Positions 26,368-35,385 are shown, counted from the first letter of the stretch. The stretch is DNA of 49,469 nucleotides from Gluconobacter sphaericus NBRC 12467 (GCF_006539125.1 NZ_BJMK01000014.1:1-49469); one strand, 5' to 3'. Numbers and translations: made by a program. Notes: generated by a model from the sequence alone, not told the origin.

Positions 26368-27653
26368 GACTGATCTCCCGACAATGCCAGCAGCGCTTTT
26401 TCGAAGAAGTCAGCCTCACCGAAATTGCCTGATTTCAGGGCAAGTGCGAGCGGCTCGCTACCCGTTGATACGGTTGCAGGAACGCCCGGCGCAATCGGCG
26501 CGCCAATACGCAGACCTTTGACGTCAAGCGCCTGAACCACAGCGCCTGACGTTTCTCCGCCGGCAACGACGAAGCGCCTGACACCCCGGTTTTTCAACAA
26601 ATGCGCGATACGACCCAGAGCATGCTCGACCATCTCCCCCGCCTTTTGGGCTCCTATCGCTGCCTGCACCTGTCTGAGTTCATCAGCCGGGCTGGTTGCG
26701 TAGATGAGCACGGTCTGGCCGGCGTGAGCGTCGAAGAAGGCAACCGCCTCTTCCGCAACCGGTTCACCGGCAGCCAGCTTCATGACATCAATCCGGTAAG
26801 CTGGCCGCTCAGCCTCGATCCAGCGTGCTACCTGAAGATTTGTCCTCAGCGAACCACTGCCGGCAAGGACAACATCCTTTCCGGCCACGGCAGGCAGAAC
26901 TGCGGCATCCGCACCAGAGAGTTCGGTGCTCGCCCTAAAATTATCGGGTAGCCCCAGGGCAATTCCTGAACCTCCCGTGATCAGGACATGATCGCGGCAG
27001 GCCTGTCCGATCACTGTCAGATCAGCTTCGGAAATTGCGTCAACAATCAGAAGAGTGGCCCCCTCGGCCTTAGCCTTCCCGATCGCTGCTCTGATTTGCT
27101 CCGCCCCCTTGAAAACCGTCGAAAGGTCAATGAGCCCGACAGTTCCTGTGGACTGGGCCTGAAGCACGCGTACGAGATTGGCATCCTTCATTGGTGTCAG
27201 CGGATGGTTCTGCATCCCACTTTCATTGAGCAGCGCATGACCGACGAAGAGATGGCCATTATAGACCGTGCGCCCATTGGCCGGGAAAGAGGGTGCAGCA
27301 ATCGTCACCTCTTGTCCCAGAGCCTTGGCCAGTGCCTCTGCAACGGGACCGATATTGCCCTTTTCAGTGGAATCGAAAGTGGAGCAATATTTGAAGACAA
27401 TCTGTTGGCAGCCGGCAGACCGCAGGAAGTCCAGAGCGGCCAATGACTGAGCCACCGCCTCTTCCGCTGCAATAGTGCGTGACTTGAGGGCGACGACAAT
27501 AGCTTCGGCATCGGCGATCATCGGATCATCCGCCTCAGGAATACCGATGGTCTGCACCGTTTTCATGCCTGCACGGACCAGCGTGCTGGCAATGTCGGTC
27601 GCGCCCGTGAAATCATCCGCGATACAGCCGATAAAAGCACCAGCTCTGGTCAT
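26364..27653 (-). CDS. otnK: 3-oxo-tetronate kinase (OtnK, DUF1537 family)
   Basis: ATP-dependent four-carbon acid sugar kinase, 429 aa. The N-terminal substrate domain begins FIGCIADDFTGATDIASTLVRAGM, the family signature. The C-terminal nucleotide-binding domain ends with RRFVVAGGETSGAVVQALDVKGLRIG. It should phosphorylate 3-oxo-tetronate at C4. It overlaps both the upstream dehydrogenase and the downstream decarboxylase by ATGA, so the three are translated as a coupled set. Confidence 0.94.
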   Translation of the reverse strand: MTRAGAFIGCIADDFTGATDIASTLVRAGMKTVQTIGIPEADDPMIADAEAIVVALKSRTIAAEEAVAQSLAALDFLRSAGCQQIVFKYCSTFDSTEKGNIGPVAEALAKALGQEVTIAAPSFPANGRTVYNGHLFVGHALLNESGMQNHPLTPMKDANLVRVLQAQSTGTVGLIDLSTVFKGAEQIRAAIGKAKAEGATLLIVDAISEADLTVIGQACRDHVLITGGSGIALGLPDNFRASTELSGADAAVLPAVAGKDVVLAGSGSLRTNLQVARWIEAERPAYRIDVMKLAAGEPVAEEAVAFFDAHAGQTVLIYATSPADELRQVQAAIGAQKAGEMVEHALGRIAHLLKNRGVRRFVVAGGETSGAVVQALDVKGLRIGAPIAPGVPATVSTGSEPLALALKSGNFGEADFFEKALLALSGDQS

Positions 27654-28570
27654 GCTTCCTCTCCCTTGTCAGAAGATGGCAACGTAATCCCCGGGAAAAT
27701 CTTGATGACTGCGGAATCATCTTCCCGACCATGTCCGGCCGCAGACGCGTTGAGGAACATCTGATGCGCGGTCGCCGCCAGAGGCAGGGGAAATTTCGTC
27801 CGACGGGCCGTATCAAGCGCCAGACCAAGATCCTTGACGAAAATATCCACCGCTGACAGCGGCGTATAATCTCCCGCAAGAATATGAGGCACCCGGTTTT
27901 CGAACATCCAGGAATTGCCAGCGCTGTTGGTGATGACTTCGAACAGGGTCGCCGGATCAGCACCTTCCCGTAATCCTAACGCCATAGCTTCGGCAGCTGC
28001 GGCGATATGAATGCCGGCCAGGTGCTGGTTAACGATTTTCACACGGGTGCCGACACCTACTTTAGCTCCGAGCCGATAGACCTTTCCGGCCACGGCAGGC
28101 AGAACCGCTTCCGCGCGGGCATAGGCTTCTTCGGGACCGGAGGTCATCAGCGTCATCTCGCCGGAAGCAGCCTTGGCGGCGCCCCCGGACATCGGCGCAT
28201 CAAGCAGCCAAATGTCGCGCTTCCTCAGGCGTGTCTCAAGCCCTTCAATAAAGGCTGGTGCTACAGTTGCGCAGGAAATGACCAAAGAGCCAGGTTTCAG
28301 CGTGTCCACTGCCCCCTGTTCGCCGAAGAGGACCTGCTCTGTCTGCTCCGCATTCACCACCTGAATGATCAGGACATCACAGGATGCTGCGAGGGCAGCT
28401 GGTGACGTGTAAGCCTTGCCACCTTCAGTCTCGAACGCTGTCAGAACCTCTGCACGCACATCATAGGCGCCGACCGCAAAACCTGCACGCAACAATGATT
28501 TCGCAACACCAAGCCCCATCGCTCCAAGGCCGATCACACCGATCTGACCTGTCTGATCCTTACCCAGCAT
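27650..28570 (-). CDS. ltnD: L-threonate dehydrogenase (beta-hydroxyacid dehydrogenase family)
   Basis: NAD-dependent enzyme, 306 aa, that oxidises L-threonate to 2-oxo-tetronate. It has the Rossmann motif GVIGLGAMGLGVAKSLLRAG, the substrate motif DAPMSGGAAKA, and the catalytic Lys in RVKIVNQHLAG, followed by a helical C-terminal domain. LtnD rather than D-erythronate or D-threonate enzymes is favoured because those pathways use other dehydrogenase or isomerase partners. It is the first gene of the operon, divergent from a LysR regulator. Confidence 0.9.
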   Translation of the reverse strand: MLGKDQTGQIGVIGLGAMGLGVAKSLLRAGFAVGAYDVRAEVLTAFETEGGKAYTSPAALAASCDVLIIQVVNAEQTEQVLFGEQGAVDTLKPGSLVISCATVAPAFIEGLETRLRKRDIWLLDAPMSGGAAKAASGEMTLMTSGPEEAYARAEAVLPAVAGKVYRLGAKVGVGTRVKIVNQHLAGIHIAAAAEAMALGLREGADPATLFEVITNSAGNSWMFENRVPHILAGDYTPLSAVDIFVKDLGLALDTARRTKFPLPLAATAHQMFLNASAAGHGREDDSAVIKIFPGITLPSSDKGEEA

Positions 28571-28648
28571 CGTCGTCCTCCATCTAAAGCGCTAAAGTTC
28601 TTTTTGCACCTGCCGCACAAGACAGAGGTGATTGAAGAGGAATAATTC

Positions 28649-28666
28649 ACATATTTTATGATATGT
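28649..28666. promoter_or_regulatory. Candidate LysR binding site in the ltnD/LysR divergent promoter
   Basis: ACATAT-TTTATG-ATATGT is a perfect 6+6 palindrome with a 6-base spacer, 50 bases upstream of the LysR start and 79 bases upstream of ltnD. It fits the ATA-N-TAT, T-N11-A type of LysR box and lies in the only gap between the divergent genes. This is inference from position and symmetry. Confidence 0.55.
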
Positions 28667-28715
28667 CTAATGCACAAAGTGTTATGTTTCATCTTCCTCA
28701 TGTTATGTTGAGCCC

Positions 28716-29681
28716 ATGCAAGAGAAACAGCTGTTACCCCCCTCATGGTTCGTCGATATCCGGCTGAAGTTCCGGCATCTCCAGCTGTTGCAGGCTCTTT
28801 CACGCCACAACACGCTCCAGAGCGCTGCTGAAAGTCTCGGCCTGGCGCAGCCCGCCGCGTCACGGCTATTGGGAGATCTCGAAGATGTGATTGGTATCCC
28901 GCTCTTCCAGCGGGAAGGACGCCGTCTCGTCATCAACGCCTATGGCAGTGTTCTGACCCGGCATGCCAACAATCTGCTCGATGAACTTGATCGCACACGG
29001 GACGAGCTCAATGCGCTTCTCTCAGGTGGGGCGGGCACAGTATCAATCGGGGCCATCGACGGGCCCGTGGTTGATCTCTTGACGATGGCCGTCCTCAATA
29101 TCCAGCGTGACAGCCCGGATATATCGCTCGAAATCCGTACCGGATCGAGTGTTGGCCTTTTTCATGACCTGGTAAATGGCGACATCGACATTATGATCGG
29201 TCGAGCGCCGGAAGATGCGCGAAACATGATGTGTCATTACACCCCGATCGGCGAGGAACCCATGGTCATCGCAGCGCGTCAGAACCACCCTCTGTTCAGG
29301 AAGGCATCTACTGTCCGACTTGAGGATATGGCGCCTTTCCCATGGGTCCTGCAACGGAAAGGAGGAAAGTCGCGCAGCAAACTCGAAAGCATATTCCAAG
29401 ACAGGAACCTAGCTCTTCCGAAAGACATTATCGGAAGCGACTCCCTGCTAATGACACTTGCCTATCTAGAAAAAACGGACGCGCTGACAATTCTCTCTGC
29501 AGCAGTGGCCCATCAGCAGGCCAAATACAGGCAGATCCAGATTGTCTCATCCGATGTAAACATCGCGATCAGTTCGTACGGCATCCTAATGCTCAAATCC
29601 CGCAATCAGTCCCGCCCCACCATGAAGGTTCTCGACGAACTGGAAAAAACCCTACGACCGGTGACAAAACGTCAAGCCTAG
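28716..29681 (+). CDS. LysR-family regulator of the threonate operon (GbpR-like)
   Basis: Regulator of 321 aa. The N-terminal helix-turn-helix is LKFRHLQLLQALSRHNTLQSAAESLGLAQPAASRLLGDLE, which resembles the GbpR/PcaQ/CbbR-like branch acting on sugar-acid or aromatic operons. The effector domain covers residues 100-310 (GTVSIGAIDGPVVDLL...). It is divergent from ltnD, so control of the otn operon by a tetronate is the simple prediction. A hairpin-rich gap separates it from the AT-rich gene at 29829. Confidence 0.9.
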   Translation: MQEKQLLPPSWFVDIRLKFRHLQLLQALSRHNTLQSAAESLGLAQPAASRLLGDLEDVIGIPLFQREGRRLVINAYGSVLTRHANNLLDELDRTRDELNALLSGGAGTVSIGAIDGPVVDLLTMAVLNIQRDSPDISLEIRTGSSVGLFHDLVNGDIDIMIGRAPEDARNMMCHYTPIGEEPMVIAARQNHPLFRKASTVRLEDMAPFPWVLQRKGGKSRSKLESIFQDRNLALPKDIIGSDSLLMTLAYLEKTDALTILSAAVAHQQAKYRQIQIVSSDVNIAISSYGILMLKSRNQSRPTMKVLDELEKTLRPVTKRQA

Positions 29682-29782
29682 CGCCCTGTGTCTCAAGCCT
29701 TGGGACGGAATACCGGGCGGCTGGCGAAACACCCGGTCGGCAGCCTGAAACGCATATTTGAACAGTGGAGTCCGTCAAATGT

Positions 29783-29813
29783 GGAGGGATCCATAAACCT
29801 TCAAAATCCCTCC
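29783..29813. repeat. Inverted repeat between convergent genes
   Basis: GGAGGGAT and ATCCCTCC form a perfect 8-base stem around a 15-base loop, between the LysR stop and the end of the cupin-like gene. It may terminate transcription from either side, but there is no T tract. Confidence 0.4.
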
Positions 29814-29828
29814 AACCATTCAAAATAC

Positions 29829-30548
29829 TTATTTCAGCTCATATTCATTGAATACCAAGTCTTCTGAACCTCCATTCGTAATTATATACGTCCCGGGATC
29901 AATAAGAAATGCATCCGCATCCTGCGTTTTAATTTGCGTAACAGTTGAATTTTTCTTGGTAGAAATAATCCTATTCCCTTTAAATACTACACGAACACCA
30001 GGTCCTTTTACCGTGTAAACACCTGTACTTTCCCCCGGTTTCAGCTCAACGTGCCAGCCATAGACAGTGGGTTTGTCCAAAACCAATTTGAATCCTTTAA
30101 CATCAGATCGATCTCCTGCACCGAAGCCTTGGGGGCCGTTTTTCTTGATCTCAAAAGCAATCTGATGGTTGAGAGTTGTACCTGTATTGGTAATTCTATC
30201 CACTTCGGATTTGCCTTGATGAGGTCCGAAACGGATATGACCTGTTTCCATAACAGCATATTTCATCGGTTGACCAATATACTCAACTTTGACTGGACTG
30301 CCGCTAATGTGAGTATTCACGTAATCCAAATGCTGCTCATGCCACATTGTACGAACGCCTGGAAGCAACAGCACACGCATTACTCGAACGTCTTTGGTTT
30401 CATATATGACGTGATGTAATGGCTCATCTTTCGTTTCTACTACAGGCTCTCCATCTGGTCCTTTGGATGGAAAAGCATATCCATACCCCACAGATGAGAA
30501 ATACAGTACCGAAAAAAGAATAAACGAATAACGACCATTAATATTCAT
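29829..30548 (-). CDS. Exported cupin-like protein of unknown function, AT-rich
   Basis: Protein of 239 aa. ATG 30548 is preferred because GGAA lies seven bases upstream; an ATG six codons earlier is possible. Residues 1-25 are a signal peptide (FILFSVLYFSSVGYGYA). The mature part looks like two beta-barrel halves of a bicupin: LLLPGVRTMWHEQHLDYV in the first and YGWHVELKPGESTGVYTV in the second, each with His and Glu that could bind a metal, though the classical motif is incomplete. Base composition and codon use are clearly AT-rich compared with both neighbours, which suggests recent transfer. No partner gene is evident. Confidence 0.72.
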   Translation of the reverse strand: MNINGRYSFILFSVLYFSSVGYGYAFPSKGPDGEPVVETKDEPLHHVIYETKDVRVMRVLLLPGVRTMWHEQHLDYVNTHISGSPVKVEYIGQPMKYAVMETGHIRFGPHQGKSEVDRITNTGTTLNHQIAFEIKKNGPQGFGAGDRSDVKGFKLVLDKPTVYGWHVELKPGESTGVYTVKGPGVRVVFKGNRIISTKKNSTVTQIKTQDADAFLIDPGTYIITNGGSEDLVFNEYELK

Positions 30549-30693
30549 GACGCGATTCCTTTTCATAGTTCGATTATATTTGTTTCGTCACTTACATAAG
30601 GGGCCACTTTTGTAGATACCCCCTATAAACTATACCTGATATCCATTTACAAAAACTATCCAACTATGGTATATTCAGAACTGAATACCTGTT

Positions 30694-32019
30694 TCAATCA
30701 CCTGCAGGCCTCCTTTCATCCGTTGTTGCCTGCCGGATCTTCGCCACCTGTGGCGCCGTCATTGCCGCTCCGTGATTGCCCCAGCTCTGACCAAGAAAAG
30801 TGACAAGATCAGCAATCTGCTGATCATCCAGAACTTCCCGGTAGGAGCCCATCACCAGAGATGACGGCGCAGCCGAAACTCCGGGAAGCCGTCCGCCACT
30901 CAGAATGATATGAGCGGCGGAAGTTGCATCCGGTCCCTGAAGGACCGGGTTCCCGGCAAGAGGGGGAAATACGCCGGGATATCCCCGTCCGTCCGTCCGA
31001 TGGCAGGCCGCGCAGCGATCAACATAAATCTTCGCCCCTTCCGATGGCATCTTTCCGGCGAATAACTGGCGTGACACCGCATCATCATAACGGAACGTCT
31101 CGACCGAAACGCCTGGCGGCGGACCAAGCGTCTTCAGAAAGGCCGCGATCGCCGCCAAGTCATGGTCATTCGTCAGAGAGGTCGAGTGCGCGATAACGCC
31201 GTTCATCGCACCGAATGTCGCGCCATACCTGTTACGCCCCGTTTTCAGGAAAGCCACGATATCCTCGGAGGTCCAGCCCACAAGTCCACCGACGTCATCA
31301 CTCCGAAGACTAGGCGCAACCCAGTTGTCTACAATGAAGCCGCCGGACAGATATTTCGGCCCATCTGTTGCAGTCTGGGCCTTTTCGGCGAGTACGAGAT
31401 TGCGCGGCGTATGGCAGCTTCCACAATGCCCGGGACCTTCCACAAGATAACGGCCACGCTCGACCAGCGCATCGGGCGTCTCATCATAAGAGGCAGATGG
31501 TAATGGAGGCGCAGGTGAAGGCGCAAAAAGCAGACGCCAGATCGCCAGAGGCCAGCGCGCTGACAATAACCATGGAATATCCGGCGCCCGGTTCTTCAGG
31601 CTGACCGGTGCAACACCTTGCGTGAGGTAGGCATAAAGGGCCTGCAGATCCTCATCCGTCATTTTCGAATAAGACGGATACGGCATCGCCGGATAAACGC
31701 TTGACCCGTCTTTTCTGATCCCCCGACGCATGAGACGCACGAAATCATCGTAGCTCCAGGTTCCTATCCCGGTGTTACGATCAGGCGTGATGTTGGTGGA
31801 GTAAATTGCCCCGAGCGGCGACTGAAGGGCCAGTCCACCTGCCAGATACTTGCCATCATGAGCGGTATGACATGCTTCACAGTCGCCCAGAACAGCGACA
31901 TACGCTCCCCGTTTGATCAGATCCGCATTATCGGCATATGCCCCGGATGACTGCAGGACGCAGATCGCTCCCGCCAGTACCGGAAGAAGGCGCCGTTTCA
32001 TTGTTTTACGCCTCTTCAT
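30694..32019 (-). CDS. Triheme cytochrome c subunit of membrane dehydrogenase complex 1
   Basis: Membrane-anchored cytochrome that passes electrons from a GMC flavoprotein to ubiquinone, 441 aa. A signal peptide (LLPVLAGAICVLQSSGAYA) precedes three CxxCH heme sites: CEACH (Cys47-His51), CGSCH and CAACH. Other family blocks are the TNITPDRNTGIGTWSYDDFVR segment and YPAMPYPSYSKMTDEDLQALYAY. The start overlaps the flavoprotein stop by ATGA. It closes the small-large-cytochrome operon that probably begins with the racemase-like gene. The C-terminal amphipathic helix usual in this family is not obvious. Confidence 0.93.
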   Translation of the reverse strand: MKRRKTMKRRLLPVLAGAICVLQSSGAYADNADLIKRGAYVAVLGDCEACHTAHDGKYLAGGLALQSPLGAIYSTNITPDRNTGIGTWSYDDFVRLMRRGIRKDGSSVYPAMPYPSYSKMTDEDLQALYAYLTQGVAPVSLKNRAPDIPWLLSARWPLAIWRLLFAPSPAPPLPSASYDETPDALVERGRYLVEGPGHCGSCHTPRNLVLAEKAQTATDGPKYLSGGFIVDNWVAPSLRSDDVGGLVGWTSEDIVAFLKTGRNRYGATFGAMNGVIAHSTSLTNDHDLAAIAAFLKTLGPPPGVSVETFRYDDAVSRQLFAGKMPSEGAKIYVDRCAACHRTDGRGYPGVFPPLAGNPVLQGPDATSAAHIILSGGRLPGVSAAPSSLVMGSYREVLDDQQIADLVTFLGQSWGNHGAAMTAPQVAKIRQATTDERRPAGD

Positions 32020-33797
32020 GCCTGCACCATTGGTCCGGGAGACTTCAGATAACGCTCCCTGATTGCCTTTGCAGACCAGTAAGCCAGAGCGGCAACGGTA
32101 CCCGTGGGATTATATCCGATGCCCTGCGGAAACGCTGATGATCCGATGACAAAAAGATTGGGCACTTCCCAATGCTGGAGATAGCGGTTGACCACACTAT
32201 CCTTGGGGGACGTTCCCATGATCGCGCCACCCGCGATATGCGTCGTCTGATAATGGCGCAGGTCGAATTCTTCTCCGAACTCCTTCGTCTCGATCGACAT
32301 CGATTCAGGCTTCATGGCCCGACCGATATCCGCCATCCGGTCTGTCACGTAGCGGATCATCTTCACATCGTTGTCATGCCAGTTAAACGTAATCCGCAGC
32401 AGCGGGCGCCCGGCAGTGTCACTGTATGTCGGATCAAGAGATAGGTAGCAGTCGCGAAATGCCATGTTGGTACCGTGGGCATGGATCGATATCGTATGCT
32501 GGAAGTTGTCCTTGACGGCTTTCTTCCAGTGCGCACCCCATTGCGGTGTCCCTTTGGGTACCGTGGCACTGCTGATCGGCTTGCTTCCGGCCTGATTGAC
32601 CCAGATGGGCGCGCCACCAACAAACCCCAGCGGCCCATGATCAAAATTATCCGCATTGAAATCATCGATGGCAACACCGTTGCCACCGGCCCCGATGAAC
32701 GGATTAGTGAATTTGTCCTGCCCGAAGAATAGCGTTACGCCGGATTCATTCTGATAGACGAAATTACGCCCAACAGTCCCCTCGCCCGTCTTGGGATCGT
32801 AAGGCTGTCCGATCCTAGACAAAAGAAGCAGATAGGGGTTGTTGTAGGCAAAACTGGCCAGAATGACGATATCGGCAGTCTGGCGAACTTCCTCCCCCTT
32901 GGACGTCCGATAGATCACGCCCGTTGCTTTCTTGCCCGATGAGTCCGTCTCGACCTTCAGGACGTCACACTCAGCACGCAACTCGAAACGACTTTCGCGC
33001 TCAAGTGCGGGAAAAATGTTCACATTCGGGGATGCCTTTGAGTAGTTGTAGCAGGCATAGCCGCTACAAAACCCACAGAACGTACAGGCTCCCATCTGGC
33101 ATCCATAAGGATTGGTATAGGCCTGTGACGCATTGGCTGACGGTATGCGGAAGGGATGATACCCACATTCCGCCGCGGCCTTGCTGTAAAGTTCGGCGGA
33201 ATAGGTGTTCTTCATGGCAGGTAACGGAAAAGGCGTTGAGCGGTCTGCGTCGAACGGGTTTCCATCTCCCACGATCTTGCCATTGACCTTGTAGGCCTGC
33301 CCCGAAGTTCCGAACACGCTTTCAGCAAAAGCAAAATGAGGCTCCAGTTCCTCATAAGACACACCCCAGTCCTGAATGGTCATGTCCTGAGGAATAAAGT
33401 CCTTTCCGTATCGTTCCTCGTAATGACTGCGCAGACGGAGCTCGGCCGGCGAGATACGCCAGTGGCATCCGGACCAGTGCAAACCAGCCCCACCGACCCC
33501 CGTGCCAGGAAGAAATGCGGCAAGCTGACGATAGGGCGCGGCCACGTCGCTTTCGCGGTGACGTACAGTCACCGTTGACTGCGAGGGCTGGAGAAAAAGG
33601 GCGTGCCGGGTGTTGTGCGTGAGTTCGTCGATTGACGACGGATAGGCGCCCTGGGGCCAAGTATCGCGACGTGGGCCGCGTTCGAGCGCCACCACGTTCA
33701 GCCCCGCCTGCGTCAGTTCCCGCGCCATAATGGCACCGACCCAGCCAAAACCCACAATCACCACATCCGTATGTTTCTCGCTACGGGAAACCATCAT
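32016..33797 (-). CDS. GMC flavoprotein subunit of dehydrogenase complex 1 (gluconate 2-dehydrogenase type)
   Basis: FAD-containing catalytic subunit, 593 aa, expected in the periplasm and carried across by its Tat-exported small partner, since it has no signal peptide itself. The FAD motif is VVIVGFGWVGAIMAREL; the C-terminal block HIAGGAIMG...VVNRYLQHW...FVIGSSAFPQG...NPTGTVAALAYW holds the catalytic His/Asn region. A cysteine-rich segment, CQMGACTFCGFCSGYAC, is typical of the gluconate 2-dehydrogenase branch and may hold an iron-sulfur cluster. It overlaps the genes on both sides by ATGA. Substrate is probably a sugar acid or polyol. Confidence 0.93.
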   Translation of the reverse strand: MMVSRSEKHTDVVIVGFGWVGAIMARELTQAGLNVVALERGPRRDTWPQGAYPSSIDELTHNTRHALFLQPSQSTVTVRHRESDVAAPYRQLAAFLPGTGVGGAGLHWSGCHWRISPAELRLRSHYEERYGKDFIPQDMTIQDWGVSYEELEPHFAFAESVFGTSGQAYKVNGKIVGDGNPFDADRSTPFPLPAMKNTYSAELYSKAAAECGYHPFRIPSANASQAYTNPYGCQMGACTFCGFCSGYACYNYSKASPNVNIFPALERESRFELRAECDVLKVETDSSGKKATGVIYRTSKGEEVRQTADIVILASFAYNNPYLLLLSRIGQPYDPKTGEGTVGRNFVYQNESGVTLFFGQDKFTNPFIGAGGNGVAIDDFNADNFDHGPLGFVGGAPIWVNQAGSKPISSATVPKGTPQWGAHWKKAVKDNFQHTISIHAHGTNMAFRDCYLSLDPTYSDTAGRPLLRITFNWHDNDVKMIRYVTDRMADIGRAMKPESMSIETKEFGEEFDLRHYQTTHIAGGAIMGTSPKDSVVNRYLQHWEVPNLFVIGSSAFPQGIGYNPTGTVAALAYWSAKAIRERYLKSPGPMVQA

Positions 33798-34522
33798 ACG
33801 CCTCCCTGCACGGCGTGACCGCCAACCGAGACGGGCGGAAGGGGATAGCGCGCACCATAACGATCGACCCAGTCGGTAAAATCCGCACGCGCACCGGGAA
33901 ACCCGATCATCTTCCAGGCTTCCATTTTGTAGTTCCCGCCATGTATCGGATCGGCGAAATAGCCTTCCTTACAGTTTTTCAGAATTTGCCCGAACAGCAG
34001 TTTCGACGATATCGGCGACAAAGTGAGCGTCCCCTTCTCCATCTGCCCGATGACCTGATCGCGCTCGCTGGCATCAAGCTGATGAAACAGCCTGCCATAA
34101 CGTTGCATTATCGCACCATTTAACGCCGGAAGCCCCTGTTTGTAGATATCTCTTGGCGTGAAAAGGAGCTGGTAGCCCAGCGTCGCCGATGTTTTCATCA
34201 AAGGCGGTCGCAAATACCATTCGCTGCCATGGCCGTAAGGCGTATTCATCTGACGATCAATGAATTCCGGCACGTGCGCCTCAATCGCTCCAGGCCCTTC
34301 CGCATCGGCCGGAATCAACCTGTCTACGAAGCTACTCAGCGTTCGCCATTCATCACTGGAAAAAAACACGGGCCGATAGACATATTCCGCATCGGCAGCC
34401 TCTGATACGCTGGCTGCGGGAAAATGGAAGAAAGCTGTCGTAACAAGGCCCAGCGCTGTTCCCTGAAGCATGGCACGACGACCACAGACCAGGGATCCGC
34501 CGCTTCGCGATTTGTCGCTCAT
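33794..34522 (-). CDS. Tat-exported small subunit of dehydrogenase complex 1
   Basis: Gluconate 2-dehydrogenase subunit 3 family, 242 aa from ATG 34522; the longer frame to 34594 is rejected. A twin-arginine signal (GRRAMLQGTALGLVTTAFF) precedes the mature domain with WRTLSSFVDRLIPADAEGPG, EFIDRQMNTPYG and YFADPIHGGNYKMEAWKMIGFPGAR, all family hallmarks. It is thought to chaperone and export the folded flavoprotein. It is the first of the three complex genes and lies 143 bases downstream of the racemase-like gene. Confidence 0.92.
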   Translation of the reverse strand: MSDKSRSGGSLVCGRRAMLQGTALGLVTTAFFHFPAASVSEAADAEYVYRPVFFSSDEWRTLSSFVDRLIPADAEGPGAIEAHVPEFIDRQMNTPYGHGSEWYLRPPLMKTSATLGYQLLFTPRDIYKQGLPALNGAIMQRYGRLFHQLDASERDQVIGQMEKGTLTLSPISSKLLFGQILKNCKEGYFADPIHGGNYKMEAWKMIGFPGARADFTDWVDRYGARYPLPPVSVGGHAVQGGV

Positions 34523-34665
34523 TCTCCAAACACCTTGTGAAATTCGACAACAGTGTCGTCCGAAAAATAACTGACAGAATGCCCATCGGGGCAAGTTCCC
34601 AAGGCACTGCCTCGCGCGCAGCTAAAATCATCCACAATGACGCCGATCAGCATCGTTTTCGGCAC

Positions 34666-35322
34666 TCAGGCATGCAGCAGCGAGCGCATCCGCTGAACGG
34701 CTGCTTCCGGAGCAGCCAGCACCGGAACATCAACAACAGCTTCCACGGCTTTAAGCGCCTGGGACGTCGAGAAATGGGCGAGCATGATCACATCACAATG
34801 CTTCAGACGCGGCGCGTATTCAGCAACGAGCCGGTTGTGTGTTTCAACATCACCACCTCTCAACGCCTCGATGGCATCGGGCACAATGATCGTTTCCAGC
34901 GTGGCCTCTGACGAGGCCTGTGCGCGGAAAGTCTCAAATTCCTTTTCCATAGTCACCACAGAAGGGGCGAATGTCGCCAACATGCCAATATGCATCCCTT
35001 TCTCCAGCGCTGCGCGGAACATGGCCTCATTGGGACGAAGCAACGGGATGGTCAGTTCGTTTTCCAGCAAGTCGATCGCCGGGCCAAATGCCGAACAGGT
35101 AACCAGCAGACCCTGTGCCTGCATGGACGCCCCATATTTCCCGAGCGTGACAAATCTCTGGGAGAGTTCCGGCGACAGATCGACGCTCTTCTTGCGATCA
35201 ATCGTCAATCCGTCATCAAGGAGATTGACAATCTCCGCCTCAGGCCAGAGGCGACGAAATGCGTCCTGAATAGGCACCATCGCCACCGGGGTCGCATGAA
35301 GAAGGACAATACGCTGGCTCAT
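34666..35322 (-). CDS. Asp/Glu/hydantoin racemase superfamily protein with one catalytic Cys
   Basis: Protein of 218 aa with the fold of aspartate/glutamate racemases, hydantoin racemases, maleate isomerases and arylmalonate decarboxylase. The first active-site Cys is present in GLLVTCSAFGPAID near residue 76. The second site, normally Cys in an L-G/A-C motif, reads VIMLAHFSTSQA, so there is no Cys there. A one-Cys enzyme cannot do a classical two-base racemisation, so decarboxylation, isomerisation or lysis is possible. A LacI-type operator lies 50 bases upstream, and the dehydrogenase complex follows on the same strand. Confidence 0.8.
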   Translation of the reverse strand: MSQRIVLLHATPVAMVPIQDAFRRLWPEAEIVNLLDDGLTIDRKKSVDLSPELSQRFVTLGKYGASMQAQGLLVTCSAFGPAIDLLENELTIPLLRPNEAMFRAALEKGMHIGMLATFAPSVVTMEKEFETFRAQASSEATLETIIVPDAIEALRGGDVETHNRLVAEYAPRLKHCDVIMLAHFSTSQALKAVEAVVDVPVLAAPEAAVQRMRSLLHA

Positions 35323-35371
35323 TCCGTCATTCCTTGAAAGGCTGTCACGACAATACGAAAGTCGACATTAA

Positions 35372-35385
35372 TGTAAGCGTTTTCA
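35372..35385. promoter_or_regulatory. LacI-type operator 1 (racemase/dehydrogenase 1 operon)
   Basis: TGTAAGCGTTTTCA, a near-palindrome with the central CG typical of LacI/GalR sites, 50 bases upstream of the racemase-like gene. One of six similar sites in this block. Confidence 0.75.

Noticed and set aside
28583-28596. CTAAAGCGCTAAAG upstream of ltnD, resembling the LacI-type operator core
   Set aside because: The right half is a direct copy rather than the inverted arm, so the site is not palindromic beyond AGCGCT, and the operon has its own LysR regulator.
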